Numbered from the stretch's first letter, positions 16,530 to 28,366 are shown. The stretch: 64,000 nt of DNA from Bifidobacterium santillanense (GCF_018555385.1 NZ_JAFEJS010000003.1:124001-188000); one strand, 5' to 3'. Notes: generated by a model not told the origin, from the letters alone. Numbers and translations are program-made.

Positions 16530-18173
16530 TTGGTCAACGCCGATTTCTGGATCCTCCTGGCCATGGTCATCTACTTCGCGGCCATGCTGTCCATCGGATT
16601 CATCTACTCGAAACGCTCGAACTCCTCGTCGAAGGAATACTTCGCCGGCGGCCGCGGCGTCGGACCGTGGCTGACGGCCCTGTCCGCCGAGGCGTCGGAC
16701 ATGTCCGGGTGGCTCCTCATGGGCCTGCCGGGCCTGGCCTACTTCACCGGCGCCGCCGACCCGATGTGGACCGCGCTGGGCCTGGCCATCGGTACCTACC
16801 TCAACTGGAAGATCGTGGCCCGCCGCCTGCGCCGCTACTCGGTCGTCGCCGGCGACGCGATCACCATCCCCGACTTCTTCGCCAAGCGATTCCACGACAC
16901 CAAGGGAGTCATCTCCACGATCGCGGCGCTCATCATCCTCGTGTTCTTCAGCGTGTACGTGGGCAGCTGCTTCGTGACCGTCGGCAAGCTGTTCCAGGCC
17001 CTCTTCGGCTTCGACTACCACCTGATGATGATCCTCGGCGCCGTGGTCGTGTTCGTGTACACGGTCGTCGGCGGCTACCTGTCGGTCGTGATGACCGACT
17101 TCATCCAGGGCCTGCTCATGTTCTTCGCGCTCGCGGTCGTGTTCGTCGGCACGGTCGCCTCCGCCGGCGGCATCGACGAGACCGTCGCGTTCCTGCGCGC
17201 GATCCCGGGCTACATCTCCGGCACGCAGGTCGCGGTGCCGAAGCTCGACCCGGAGACCGGCCGCCAGATCGTCGAGGCCGGCCGCGCGATGTTCGACGCA
17301 CCCGCCGACTACGGCGTCATCACCATCGTCTCGATGCTCGCGTGGGGCCTGGGCTACTTCGGCATGCCGCAGGTGCTCGTGCGCTTCCTGTCCATCCGCA
17401 GCGTCGAGGAGGTGCGCAAGTCCCGCATCATCGCGACCTCGTGGTGCGTGCTGTCGCTGGCCAGCGCGGTGTGCATCGGTCTGGTCGGCCGCGCGATGAT
17501 GCCCACCCATCTGCTCACCTCCACCGACGCGGAGACCATCTTCATCGTGCTCGCGCAGACGCTGCTGCCGAGCTTCATGTGCGGCGTGGTCGTCTCCGGC
17601 ATCTTCGCCGCCTCGATGAGCTCCAGCTCCTCGTACATGATCATCGGCGCCTCCGCGATGGGCGAGAACATCTTCCGCGGCCTGCTGCACCGCAAGGCCA
17701 CCGATCGTCAGGTCATGATCGTGGCGCGCGCGACGCTCGTCGTCATGTTCCTGTTCGGCATCCTCGTGGCGTACGACCAGAACTCGTCGATCTTCCAGGT
17801 CGTCTCCTACGCGTGGGCGGGCCTCGGCGCCTCGTTCGGTCCGCTGATGCTGTGCTCGCTGTACTGGAGGCGCGCCAACAAGGCCGGCGCGGTGGCCGGC
17901 ATGCTCTCCGGCACCGCGGCGGTGCTCGTGTGGCACAACCTCATCAAACCTTTGGGCGGCGTGTTCGCGATCTACGAGCTGCTGCCCGCGTTCCTCATCT
18001 CGCTGGCGTGCATCGTGGTCGTCTCGCTGCTCACCGAGAAGCCGAACGAGCGGATGCTCTTCGAGTTCGACCACTACATGGACGATCCGCTGCCCGGCGC
18101 CCTGCCTTCCGGCACGGTCCTCGTCGACGAACCGATGGAGGCCATGGAGGCCGAGGTCAACCCGCGCCGGTAG
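16530..18173 (+). CDS. putP: Sodium/proline symporter (SSS family)
   Basis: The protein is 547 residues with about 13 membrane helices. It carries PutP motifs: EYFAGGRGVGPWLTALSAEA followed by SDMSGWLLMGLPG, and the Na+-site serines in FAASMSSSSSYMIIGASA. It imports proline with Na+. The start codon is TTG at 16530, supported by ATAGGAG 6-7 nt before it and by conservation of the first helix; the next ATG would remove part of helix 1. It follows thrE by 12 nt, so a pair of amino-acid exporter and importer is co-expressed. A strong terminator follows. Confidence 0.92.
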   Translation: MVNADFWILLAMVIYFAAMLSIGFIYSKRSNSSSKEYFAGGRGVGPWLTALSAEASDMSGWLLMGLPGLAYFTGAADPMWTALGLAIGTYLNWKIVARRLRRYSVVAGDAITIPDFFAKRFHDTKGVISTIAALIILVFFSVYVGSCFVTVGKLFQALFGFDYHLMMILGAVVVFVYTVVGGYLSVVMTDFIQGLLMFFALAVVFVGTVASAGGIDETVAFLRAIPGYISGTQVAVPKLDPETGRQIVEAGRAMFDAPADYGVITIVSMLAWGLGYFGMPQVLVRFLSIRSVEEVRKSRIIATSWCVLSLASAVCIGLVGRAMMPTHLLTSTDAETIFIVLAQTLLPSFMCGVVVSGIFAASMSSSSSYMIIGASAMGENIFRGLLHRKATDRQVMIVARATLVVMFLFGILVAYDQNSSIFQVVSYAWAGLGASFGPLMLCSLYWRRANKAGAVAGMLSGTAAVLVWHNLIKPLGGVFAIYELLPAFLISLACIVVVSLLTEKPNERMLFEFDHYMDDPLPGALPSGTVLVDEPMEAMEAEVNPRR

Positions 18174-18302
18174 CGGTCGGGCCGCCGGCCGGTGCGGTGC
18201 GGCCGTGAACGGCTTGCATCGCACCGGTCCACATGCCTGTGCCCCCGGGCCCGGACCTTACGGCCTGCATGGCACGCCCGGTCCATGTATGAACCATATG
18301 AA

Positions 18303-18345
18303 CCCCGTCGCCGGAAGCATCCGCCTCCGGCGACGGGGGTTTTGT
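18303..18345 (+). terminator. Rho-independent terminator of thrE-putP
   Basis: A perfect 13-bp stem, CCCCGTCGCCGGA (18303-18315) with 18326-18338, has a 10-nt loop and is followed by GTTTTGTGTT. Confidence 0.85.
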
Positions 18346-18374
18346 GTTACGCGAGGCGTTCGCGGCATGCGGGA

Positions 18375-18605
18375 ACCGCGCTATCTGCGTTGTGTGGGGT
18401 ATTTCGGCGGGTTTGCGGATGCCTATCTCGTTTGCGAGGGGTACCCGGCCGGGGTATCGCGCCCCGGAAACGGCTTGACCGCGTTGCGGCGGGGCGGGTT
18501 CGCGGGCTGCGTACTCCCGGCAGGTACCCCTCGCAAACGAGATGGACATCCGCACGAGGCCGGAAGTACCCCTCACAACGCAGATAGCCAGCCAAACGAC
18601 GACCA
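18375..18605 (-). repeat. 231-bp foldback repeat, copy A
   Basis: The sequence is identical, in reverse orientation, to copy B at 21595-21825. The element is itself an imperfect inverted repeat: both ends read GCTATCTGCGTTGTG inward, followed by GGGGTA boxes and ATCTCGTTTGCGAGGGGTAC. It encodes nothing recognisable. The structure is that of a MITE or foldback element. It lies behind the putP terminator and before the amidohydrolase 3' end. Confidence 0.9.
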
Positions 18606-18666
18606 AATACATCCAAAACCGGCGAAGCCGGCGTCGTCGACCGCCCCTTCAGGAGCCACCTCCTCG

Positions 18667-18689
18667 TCCGCCGGAATCGTTCCGGCGGA
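18667..18689 (-). terminator. Hairpin behind the amidohydrolase
   Basis: A perfect 10-bp stem (TCCGCCGGAA / TTCCGGCGGA) with a 3-nt loop lies 8 bp after the amidohydrolase stop. There is no T-run, so its strength as a terminator is uncertain. Confidence 0.5.
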
Positions 18690-18697
18690 TGCCCGGG

Positions 18698-20248
18698 TCA
18701 GTGGGTCCGCTTCCCCGCGAGGAACGTCATCGCCACATGAGCCGGCATGGCGCGCATCGCCTCGGGGGTGGCCTGGACATACGGGTCGGCGTCCAGCAGC
18801 ACGAGGTCCGCGGGATCGCCGGCCTCGAGACGGTCACGGCCGACCGCGGTGGACGCGGCCAGCGCCACCTCCACCGGCAGACACTGCTCCGGCTGGAACG
18901 GCTCGCGCGCGGAGCTCTCCGTGCCGAACACGGCCGCGGAGATCGCCATCCACGGGTCGAGCGGGGCCACCGGGGCGTCCGAGCCCATGCGCAGGGTCGC
19001 GCCCGCGTCGTACAGCGCGCGGAAGGCGTACGGGATGCCGGCCGGATGCGCCCAGAACCGGGTGATGACGTCGCGGTCGTCCATCGCATGCTGCGGCTGG
19101 ATGCTGGCGGCGAGGCCGAGCGCGGCGAAGCGCGGGATGTCCGAACGCTTGAGCATCTGCGCATGCTCGATGGAACCGTGGGCGCCCGTGCGCTCGGCGG
19201 CGTCGAGCACGATGGTGTTCGCCTCGTCGCCGATGGCATGGCAGGCGATGTCGAAACCGTGTTCGGTGGCGAGGCGCATGTAGTCCTCGATCTGCTCGGG
19301 GGCGTAGCTCAGCACGCCGCGGGTCGGCGGTTCGATGCCGGAGTACGGGGTCGAGCAGTAGGCGGAACGGGTGTTGAGCGAGCCGTCGGAGATGAGCTTC
19401 ATCGCGCCGACCGTGCCCAGTCCGTGCGAGCCGGGCAGCGCCTTGCCGGTCGTCCAGCCGTCGTCGATGGCCTTGGCCAGGCGCTCCGGATAGACGCCGG
19501 CCTCGACGCGCAGCCCGTCGAGCCCCCCGGCAAAACGGCCGATCCACGTGTCGATGTTCTCGGCCATCTCGTAGTCGCGGATGCCGGTCACGCCCTTGCC
19601 GGCCGCGTCCGCCTCGGCCTCGCGCAGCAGCCGGTCGGTCTCCTCGGCGGCGCCGGGCGCCTTGTCGAACTCCTTGTATGCCTCGAACCATTCGAGCTCG
19701 CCGACGAGGCCGGATTCGTCCACGTGCACGCCGAGGCGGCGGGCCGCCGCGGAGTTCACCCATCCGCAGTGCATGTCGGCGCTGGAGAGCGCGACCGGCT
19801 GTTCGCCGGCGGCTGCGTCGATGGCGGCCAGCGTGGGCTGCTCGTCGTCGGACCACAGCGAGTGGCGGAAGCGCATGCCCACCACGAACGCGTTCGGGTC
19901 GAGCGTGTCGGCGGCACGACGCTCGTCGAGGTGCGCGCGCAGCATCGCCATCGCCTCGTCGGCGGAACGCGCGTCGATGAGGTCGAGGCGGCCGAGCGTT
20001 TTCGACCACTGGGTGAAGTGCGTGTGGCAGTCCATGAGGCCGGGGATGACCCACAGATCGGAGGCGTCGATGACGTCGGAGGCCGGGGTCGAGGTCACGG
20101 AGGCACTCCGCGCGGCTGCGGAAGTGTTCTGCGCATGCGACGGATTCACGGAGACGATACGCCCGTTGCGGATGCCGAGATCCACGCGTGCCCCACTACC
20201 GGGGATGCGCGCGTTGGTGATGTTCAGATCGTTGTTCATAACCGTCAT
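18698..20248 (-). CDS. Amidohydrolase family protein (YtcJ-like)
   Basis: The protein is 516 residues with the amidohydrolase-3 layout. An N-terminal composite beta-sandwich strand is followed by the metal-binding GLMDCHTHFTQW, a mid HAIGDEANTIVLDAAER segment, GSIEHAQMLKRSDIPRF, and the late MGSDAPVAPLDPW (metal-ligand Asp). These enzymes hydrolyse amide or related bonds in unknown small molecules, and substrates of the YtcJ group are mostly unassigned. Start 20248 (MTVMNNDLN) has GGTGG before it; the upstream in-frame extension is arginine-rich. No signal peptide is seen. The gene lies inside the 3-kb segment bracketed by the two identical foldback repeats. Confidence 0.85.
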   Translation of the reverse strand: MTVMNNDLNITNARIPGSGARVDLGIRNGRIVSVNPSHAQNTSAAARSASVTSTPASDVIDASDLWVIPGLMDCHTHFTQWSKTLGRLDLIDARSADEAMAMLRAHLDERRAADTLDPNAFVVGMRFRHSLWSDDEQPTLAAIDAAAGEQPVALSSADMHCGWVNSAAARRLGVHVDESGLVGELEWFEAYKEFDKAPGAAEETDRLLREAEADAAGKGVTGIRDYEMAENIDTWIGRFAGGLDGLRVEAGVYPERLAKAIDDGWTTGKALPGSHGLGTVGAMKLISDGSLNTRSAYCSTPYSGIEPPTRGVLSYAPEQIEDYMRLATEHGFDIACHAIGDEANTIVLDAAERTGAHGSIEHAQMLKRSDIPRFAALGLAASIQPQHAMDDRDVITRFWAHPAGIPYAFRALYDAGATLRMGSDAPVAPLDPWMAISAAVFGTESSAREPFQPEQCLPVEVALAASTAVGRDRLEAGDPADLVLLDADPYVQATPEAMRAMPAHVAMTFLAGKRTH

Positions 20249-20529
20249 GGTGCCACCGTTATGTCCACGGACACGAGGGCGTTTTCGACGGCTGGAACGG
20301 CCCGACCGGAAAAGGCGGGAAACACAGCCGTGGCGGCATCCCACGCACGGCACGTTATCCACAGGAACCGGCGGTTATGCACTGTGGCATCCCCGGCGAT
20401 GGCGCAACCGTCGCCGAGCATATAGTCTGGGGTTCCGGATGGATTTACCTCCCCGCCGAAGCATTGGAGCTCGAAGGGACATCCGATTCGGGGCAAGTCA
20501 CGACGGACAACACAACGGGGTACGACATC

Positions 20530-21546
20530 ATGGGTGATTCAATGGCGCTGGCCGAGCTCACGGAACGGAAATACCGCTGCATGGACGTGTGCGCCGCAAT
20601 ACGGCTCCGCACGGATTGGCGTCCTCCATATGCCCTGTCGACCGCGCTGGGCCTGTTGTCGATCGAAATGCCGAGGATGTCCTCGCCGCCGCGGACGGGG
20701 AGACGTCTCCGTTCCGGCATGGTCAATGATTCCCGTGAGCATATCGTGGTGGCCGTTCCGCACGCGAACCGCAAGTACCGCGTCAACGGGGTAGATGCCG
20801 TGGTGTGGAGGTTCCCGATGGAGACCGTCACGGTCGAACGGCAGTTCGTCTGCACATCCCCGGCCTGCACATGGGCGATGTTCGCCGCCCACCTGGATCT
20901 GGGGGAACTGATTGTACTGGGTGATTCCATGATGCGCCGCGATGGGCGTTTGCGCCGGACGACCGTGGATGAGCTCGAGCTGTACCTTGATGGCGCCGAG
21001 GAGTATGCACGACGCGAGGGGGAGGAGGGCCGCCCATGCCGGATGTTCAAGGGGTATGCCGATTGCCGGCGCGCCCTACCAGTGATTCGTCAGGGCACGG
21101 ATTCCTCGATGGAGACTCGCACCCGGTTGGCGTTGATGCGATACGGGTTGGACTGTCCCCGTGTGAACTATCCAGTGTCGGTCGGGCGCGGAGGCAATAC
21201 CCTGTATCTGGATCTCGCGTATCCCGAATTCAAGATCTGCATCGAATACGATGGCTCCCACCATGCCGGCCAATGGCTGAATGATGTGAGAAGGCGGCAG
21301 CTGCTCGAGGACGCGGGATGGAAATACATTCAGGTGACGTCGATGGACATCGGCGATGCCGCCGCCGAGGCGGATCTGGCCGGTCGTGTCGCGGCGAGGA
21401 TATACGAGGTGACGGGCGTCGTCATGCCTCTGACGGAGAGAAAGACCATTCGTCAGGTGTGTGATGCCAGAAGCCGTCATCGCAGGCCGATGTACATACG
21501 GCTCGGATTCACGCCGCTGTTGGATCCCGATGGCGGGTGTCGATGA
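20530..21546 (+). CDS. DUF559-type nuclease-like protein
   Basis: The protein is 338 residues from the chosen ATG. The C-terminal third resembles the DUF559/Vsr-like PD-(D/E)XK nuclease fold: LYLDLAYPEFKICIEYDG, SHHAGQWLNDVRRRQLLEDAG, then W-K-Y-I-Q-V. The D, E-Y-D-G and late I-Q-V positions fit the catalytic core. The N-terminal part has a short basic domain and a WAMFAAHLDLGELIVLGD segment, as in actinobacterial AbiEi-like/DUF559 proteins of unknown role. The start is uncertain: an in-frame ATG at 20377 exists, but neither has a clear RBS. The gene is bounded on its right by foldback copy B. A role in defence or DNA repair is possible but unproven. Confidence 0.65.
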   Translation: MGDSMALAELTERKYRCMDVCAAIRLRTDWRPPYALSTALGLLSIEMPRMSSPPRTGRRLRSGMVNDSREHIVVAVPHANRKYRVNGVDAVVWRFPMETVTVERQFVCTSPACTWAMFAAHLDLGELIVLGDSMMRRDGRLRRTTVDELELYLDGAEEYARREGEEGRPCRMFKGYADCRRALPVIRQGTDSSMETRTRLALMRYGLDCPRVNYPVSVGRGGNTLYLDLAYPEFKICIEYDGSHHAGQWLNDVRRRQLLEDAGWKYIQVTSMDIGDAAAEADLAGRVAARIYEVTGVVMPLTERKTIRQVCDARSRHRRPMYIRLGFTPLLDPDGGCR

Positions 21547-21594
21547 TGTGCCGGGTATCGGCTTCGCCGCCGTCTTGCCGCTTGGGGGTGTCCA

Positions 21595-21825
21595 TGGTCG
21601 TCGTTTGGCTGGCTATCTGCGTTGTGAGGGGTACTTCCGGCCTCGTGCGGATGTCCATCTCGTTTGCGAGGGGTACCTGCCGGGAGTACGCAGCCCGCGA
21701 ACCCGCCCCGCCGCAACGCGGTCAAGCCGTTTCCGGGGCGCGATACCCCGGCCGGGTACCCCTCGCAAACGAGATAGGCATCCGCAAACCCGCCGAAATA
21801 CCCCACACAACGCAGATAGCGCGGT
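21595..21825 (+). repeat. 231-bp foldback repeat, copy B
   Basis: This copy is identical over 231 bp to the reverse complement of 18375-18605. Its right end overlaps a hairpin (about 21814-21860, GATAGCGCGGT ... ACCGCGCTATC) lying just behind trpS, which may serve as the trpS terminator. No ORF in it looks like a protein. Confidence 0.9.
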
Positions 21826-21888
21826 CTCCCGCCGGAGTATGACGGGAAACCGCGCTATCGCTGATGAGATGATGCGGCGGGTTGGGAC

Positions 21889-22989
21889 TCAGTACTTCAT
21901 GCCCATGGCCTCGCGCACCTCGTCAAGGGTCGCCTCGGCGATCTCGTTGGCGCGCTTGTTGCCGTCGTGCAGCACGTCGCGGATGTAGTCCATGTCCTTG
22001 GCCAGTTCGGCGCGGCGCTCGCGGTGCGGGGCGAGGAAGTTGTTCACCGACTCGATGACGTACGCCTTGAGCGCGCCGGCGCCCGCGGCGCCGATCTCGT
22101 CGGCGATCTCCTTCGGGTCGCGGCCGGTCACGAGGCCCGCGGTGGTCAGCAGCGCGGAGACCTGCGGACGGTTCACCGGATCGAACGTGATGGTGCGCTC
22201 GGAGTCGGTCGGGCTCTTCTTGATGAGCTTGGCGGTCTCCTCGGCGGTGGCGCCCAGCATGATCGAGTTGCCGTACGACTTGCTCATCTTGCGGCCGTCG
22301 AGGCCCGGGATCTCCGGCGCGTCGGACAGGATCGCGGCCGGCTCCGGGAACACCGGGTGCTTCTTCGCGTAGCGCTCGTTGAAGCGGCGGGCGATGGTGC
22401 GCGTGATCTCGATGTGCGGCAGGTTGTCCTTGCCGATCGGCACGACGTTGGCCTTGCAGAACAGGATGTCGCACGCCTGATGCACCGGGTAGGTCAGCAG
22501 CAGGCCGGTCAGCGCGTGGCCGGAGGCCTCCATCTCCGACTTGACGGTCGGGTTGCGGTGCAGCTCGGCCTCGGTGACCAGCGACAGGAACGGCAGCAGC
22601 AGCTGGTTCTCGGCCGGCACGGCGGAGTGCGCGTAGATCATCGTCTTCTTCGGGTCGATGCCGGCGGCCATGTAGTCGAGCACGAGGTTCAGGACGTTCT
22701 CCTGGATGTGCTCGGTGGTGTCGCGGTCGGTGATCACCTGATAGTCGGCGATGATGATGTTGGAGTGCACGCCCTTGTTCTGCATGGCCACGCGCTCCTT
22801 GATGGAGCCGAAGTAGTGGCCGAGGTGCAGGCGGCCGGTCGGGCGGTCGCCGGTGAGCATCGTGAACTTGCCCGGCTCGGCCTCGAGCTTGGCCAGCGTC
22901 GCGTCCGAGCGCTTCTTCGCGGCCAGGAAGCTGGCGCTCATCTCATTGCCGGCAGCCGTGATCTGCGGTTCCTGCGTTTCGTCCGTCAT
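21889..22989 (-). CDS. trpS: Tryptophanyl-tRNA synthetase
   Basis: The protein is a 366-residue class I aminoacyl-tRNA synthetase. The HIGH-type motif is in TGDRPTGRLHLGHYFGS and the KMSKS motif in GLDGRKMSKSYGN; the Trp-specific middle includes DYQVITDRD and LLTYPVHQACDILF. It charges tRNA-Trp. The length is at the upper end for the bacterial enzyme because of a 45-residue N-terminal extension. AAAGGACG precedes the ATG at 22989. It is monocistronic and diverges from the DUF3073 gene. Confidence 0.97.
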   Translation of the reverse strand: MTDETQEPQITAAGNEMSASFLAAKKRSDATLAKLEAEPGKFTMLTGDRPTGRLHLGHYFGSIKERVAMQNKGVHSNIIIADYQVITDRDTTEHIQENVLNLVLDYMAAGIDPKKTMIYAHSAVPAENQLLLPFLSLVTEAELHRNPTVKSEMEASGHALTGLLLTYPVHQACDILFCKANVVPIGKDNLPHIEITRTIARRFNERYAKKHPVFPEPAAILSDAPEIPGLDGRKMSKSYGNSIMLGATAEETAKLIKKSPTDSERTITFDPVNRPQVSALLTTAGLVTGRDPKEIADEIGAAGAGALKAYVIESVNNFLAPHRERRAELAKDMDYIRDVLHDGNKRANEIAEATLDEVREAMGMKY

Positions 22990-23150
22990 CTGTTCGTCCT
23001 TTGAGTTCGATTCAGGTTGTCAGGTTGTGTCAAAACCGTGCAAAATATCGCTTTTATCGTAAAAGCGCGAGCCGACAAGCCCAACCAATCCAACAAGTGG
23101 TACTCTTCTATGTTGATGAATCGATAGCAAGCATTATCTCAGGGGGTCAC

Positions 23151-23549
23151 ATGGGCCGCGGACGTCAGAAAGCCAAGCAGCAGAAGATAGCTCGTAAGCT
23201 CAAATATCTGACTACCGACACCGATTACGATGAGCTTGCCAAGGAATTGAGCGGCCAGGAGCCCGGAACCGGCTCGATCGACCCGTTCGCCGACATCGAG
23301 GACCAGTACGAGTCCCACTATGCGGACAAGTCTGCGGACGATGACGCCGTCACGGACGCCGTCGCGTCCGAGCCGGCCGATCAGGGCGATGATCTGGACG
23401 AGTACGCCAAGTGGGCCGCCGAGGCCGCCGCGAAGGCGACCAGCGGTGAGTTCCCCAAGGCGAGCGCGAAGCCCGCGGTGCCGCACAAGCCGATTCCGAT
23501 GCCGAAGCCGCGCCCGATTCCGAGCGCGCTCAAGCCGAAGCACGACTGA
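23151..23549 (+). CDS. DUF3073 family small protein
   Basis: The protein is 132 residues. The N-terminus MGRGRQKAKQQKIARKLKY followed by TDTDYDELAKELSG is the hallmark of the actinobacterial DUF3073 family. A basic start gives way to an acidic middle (residues about 55-85) and a Lys/Pro-rich tail (PHKPIPMPKPRPIPSALKPK). The function is unknown; the basic head suggests nucleic-acid contact. Start 23151 is chosen for the family N-terminus and the nearby AGGGGG. Confidence 0.85.
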   Translation: MGRGRQKAKQQKIARKLKYLTTDTDYDELAKELSGQEPGTGSIDPFADIEDQYESHYADKSADDDAVTDAVASEPADQGDDLDEYAKWAAEAAAKATSGEFPKASAKPAVPHKPIPMPKPRPIPSALKPKHD

Positions 23550-23639
23550 GTCGCTTCACGTAGTACGGTTTTGCCGAAGTCGCGCCGCGATCGTCCGATG
23601 ACGGTCGCGGCGCGACTGCGTTTTGCGGAGTCGTGGCCG

Positions 23640-24122
23640 TCACAGCGGCAGCAGCCAACCCAGATCGTCTCGTTCGCCTACCGCGCTGATGCGCCCGGCC
23701 GACTTCTCCTCGTCCCATGACGTGATGCCGGCGGCGAGGCGCAGCCATACGTCGGGGTCGAGTTCGATGACGTCCGGCGGGGTGAGATTGTGCGGATCGG
23801 ACGCCGGCCCGTCAAGGATCTTGATCGCGCCCCACGGCGCCACGCGCACCTCCACGCCCGGCCCCGGGGCCTTGCGTTCCAGCAGGAACAGCGAGTAGCG
23901 CACGGCCATCGCCATGACCGGCCGCGGCAGATGCGGGTTGATGGCCAGCCTCGATGCGGTGGTACCCGCCACGGTCTTTCCGTGCGCGGCCGACGTCATG
24001 TCATACCCTTCGCGATCCGCTGCCGTTGCGCGGGCCATCGTCCAAGCCGTCTCGCGCCATTGTTCGAACGCCGCGCGCCCGCGCGCCAGATCCTTCTCCA
24101 AAATCACAGCCATACCGGCCAT
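23640..24122 (-). CDS. Sterol-carrier-like family protein
   Basis: The protein is 160 residues. The C-terminal half (GPGVEVRVAPWGAIKILDGP, TPPDVIELDPDVWLRLAAG, then AVGERDDLGWLLPL) matches the actinobacterial SCP-2-like family, whose members have a lipid-binding fold and no settled function. Start 24122 (MAGMAVILEKDL) has GGTGG 6 nt before it; the longer frame upstream does not look like protein. It diverges from glgP across a 397-bp gap in which I see no further gene. Confidence 0.72.
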   Translation of the reverse strand: MAGMAVILEKDLARGRAAFEQWRETAWTMARATAADREGYDMTSAAHGKTVAGTTASRLAINPHLPRPVMAMAVRYSLFLLERKAPGPGVEVRVAPWGAIKILDGPASDPHNLTPPDVIELDPDVWLRLAAGITSWDEEKSAGRISAVGERDDLGWLLPL

Positions 24123-24519
24123 TGTGCCACCATTCCACGCGGTTTCCGTGTGATATCGCACGGATCCTTCGGCGGTCTCATGCGATGCGTGCGGATGGCG
24201 TGCGATGCCGTACGGCCCCGTGAATCCCGTGGTGTGTGCCCGGGGAAGGACCGTCCGGGGCTCCGGCTCGCCACCCCGCGGACGACTGCATCGTTTGTCT
24301 TCCGCGTGGTCGTTGCCGCAGCGTGTCGAACCGTTTCGACCCGCGGAACGACGCGCGTTGGGCATGCTACGTAGTACAGTGGCTGTATTGGCTGATGACA
24401 ACGTATGCACGATGGTGTGTGGAATGTAACGCACTGTTCATGTATGGGTTGAGACGCGTCCAATGGCGCGCCTTATCATGGTCAGGGAAGTTCCATCCCG
24501 GAAGGAAAACGAGAAAAAT

Positions 24520-26964
<2,445 letters not shown>

Positions 26965-27120
26965 CGGCCGTCGGACCGACCTTCCAGCCGCGCGCAGGTT
27001 TCTGCCTCACGGCTGTCGCCGTTCGGCGTCGCCTACAAACAGTCCACCGGACTGTTTGCTTGACGGCGCCGCACTCTGGCACACCGGTCCGCTCGCCTGA
27101 TTCTGATTGCCGTAGTAAGT

Positions 27121-27169
27121 AGTAGGGGGCGGCGACCATGATTGTGTGGTCGCCGCCCCCTACTTTGTG
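27121..27169 (+). terminator. glgP terminator
   Basis: A perfect 17-bp stem, AGTAGGGGGCGGCGACC (27121-27137) with 27148-27164, has a 10-nt loop and is followed by TTGTGT. It may work in both directions. Confidence 0.8.
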
Positions 27170-27502
27170 TATTGGGTCGGCACTACGGCGCGGAAGAACG
27201 CAATCCGTTGCGTTGTGCCAAAAAATCCTGGTACGACATCCGAATATGGGTGATTTCAGCGCACCGTACCAATCACCCTACTGGTTCGAATCGAGCGTTC
27301 CGATAGCAACCATTGCAAAACAAGGGTTTTCGTATCTTCGTACTTGGCACGATGCGCTCGTTATCGCCGAATGACTCCTTTGTCCCAAGGCTCGTTGGCA
27401 CAAGAGAGAGTAATTAGGAAAATTCTTGCGTTGTACCAGGAAATCTTGGTACGACATGAACTTGCATTGATTGACGTGATCGTTGTGCCAACAATCACGT
27501 CA
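27170..27502. repeat. AT-richer intergenic stretch with 33-bp direct repeats
   Basis: There is no gene here. Two 33-bp direct repeats (27207-27239 and 27425-27457, 28 of 33 identical, sharing TGCGTTGT, CC, AAATC and TGGTACGACAT) bracket an AT-richer segment. A 14-bp stem with one mismatch (27472-27485 / 27489-27502) overlaps the rhomboid stop codon. The base composition is clearly lower in GC than its surroundings, suggesting a decayed insertion. Confidence 0.6.
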
Positions 27503-28225
27503 CAGCATCCGCAACGGGGTGCAGATGATGGCGACGATCAGCAGCACGGCGACGATCGCGGTGCCGTAGATCCACATGCGCGCGTTGAACGAGCGGCCGC
27601 GCAGCGCGGGAAGCCCCGCGACCAGCAGCCAGGTGAGCACGCCGCCGGTCACGAATCCACCGACGTGCGCCTGCCACGCGATGCCGCCGACGACGAACGG
27701 CAGCAGGAAGTTGACCGCCATCCAGATCATCATCGAACGGATGTCCGCGCCGATGCGCCGGTAGACGACCAGAATCGCCGCGAACAGGCCGAACAGCGCG
27801 CCCGAGGCGCCGTACGTGGCCGTCATCCAGTCGCCGGTGAACCGAGCCCACACGACGAGCCCGACCGCGCCGCCGAACCCGGAGATCAGGTACAGCGCCA
27901 GATAGCGCCAATGCCCCATCAGACGCTCCAGCTCAGGGCCGACCGACCACAGCGCGATCATGTTGAACAGGATGTGCATGATGTTCGGCGCATGCAGGAA
28001 CATCGACGTCAGCCACGTCCACGGTCGGGCGAGCATCGTCAGCGGCATCACCATGCCGGACGAGACGAACATGGCGAACAGGCCCGGGGAGATCAGCCGC
28101 AGGAGAACCTCCACGGCCCACACGGCCACGCACGCGGCGATCAGGACCTTGGTGACCACCGGCCCGTTGTGCTTCCACTCGTACGCGATCTGCTGTTTCG
28201 TAGGTAGGTTCATCCTCATGCTCAT
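27500..28225 (-). CDS. Rhomboid-family intramembrane serine protease
   Basis: The protein is about 241 residues with six to seven membrane helices. The catalytic serine is in YGASGALFGLFA (near residue 139) and the catalytic histidine in WQAHVGGFVTGG (near residue 187); HAPNIMHILFNM supplies the conserved HxxxN of the oxyanion region. Rhomboids cleave membrane-protein helices. The start is uncertain among 28225, 28219 and 28213. It diverges from the small membrane protein at 28367. Confidence 0.88.
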   Translation of the reverse strand: MSMRMNLPTKQQIAYEWKHNGPVVTKVLIAACVAVWAVEVLLRLISPGLFAMFVSSGMVMPLTMLARPWTWLTSMFLHAPNIMHILFNMIALWSVGPELERLMGHWRYLALYLISGFGGAVGLVVWARFTGDWMTATYGASGALFGLFAAILVVYRRIGADIRSMMIWMAVNFLLPFVVGGIAWQAHVGGFVTGGVLTWLLVAGLPALRGRSFNARMWIYGTAIVAVLLIVAIICTPLRML

Positions 28226-28366
28226 GGAGTCAAGTCTTGTGAGCGCTCCCGCCCAAGCGGGAGAGCGTTGGGCGAGTTCCCACCCAATTCTCACATAATC
28301 GCGCCTATGATGGTGAGCAAGGTCGGCCTGAACGAACAAGTCGACGAGAATGGGAAAGGAGCCGTC

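Noticed and set aside
18157..18612. ORFs inside the foldback repeats, and the matching ORF at 21537-21842
   Set aside because: The same frame appears in both copies only because the DNA is identical. There is no RBS or protein-like pattern, and the element is an imperfect palindrome.
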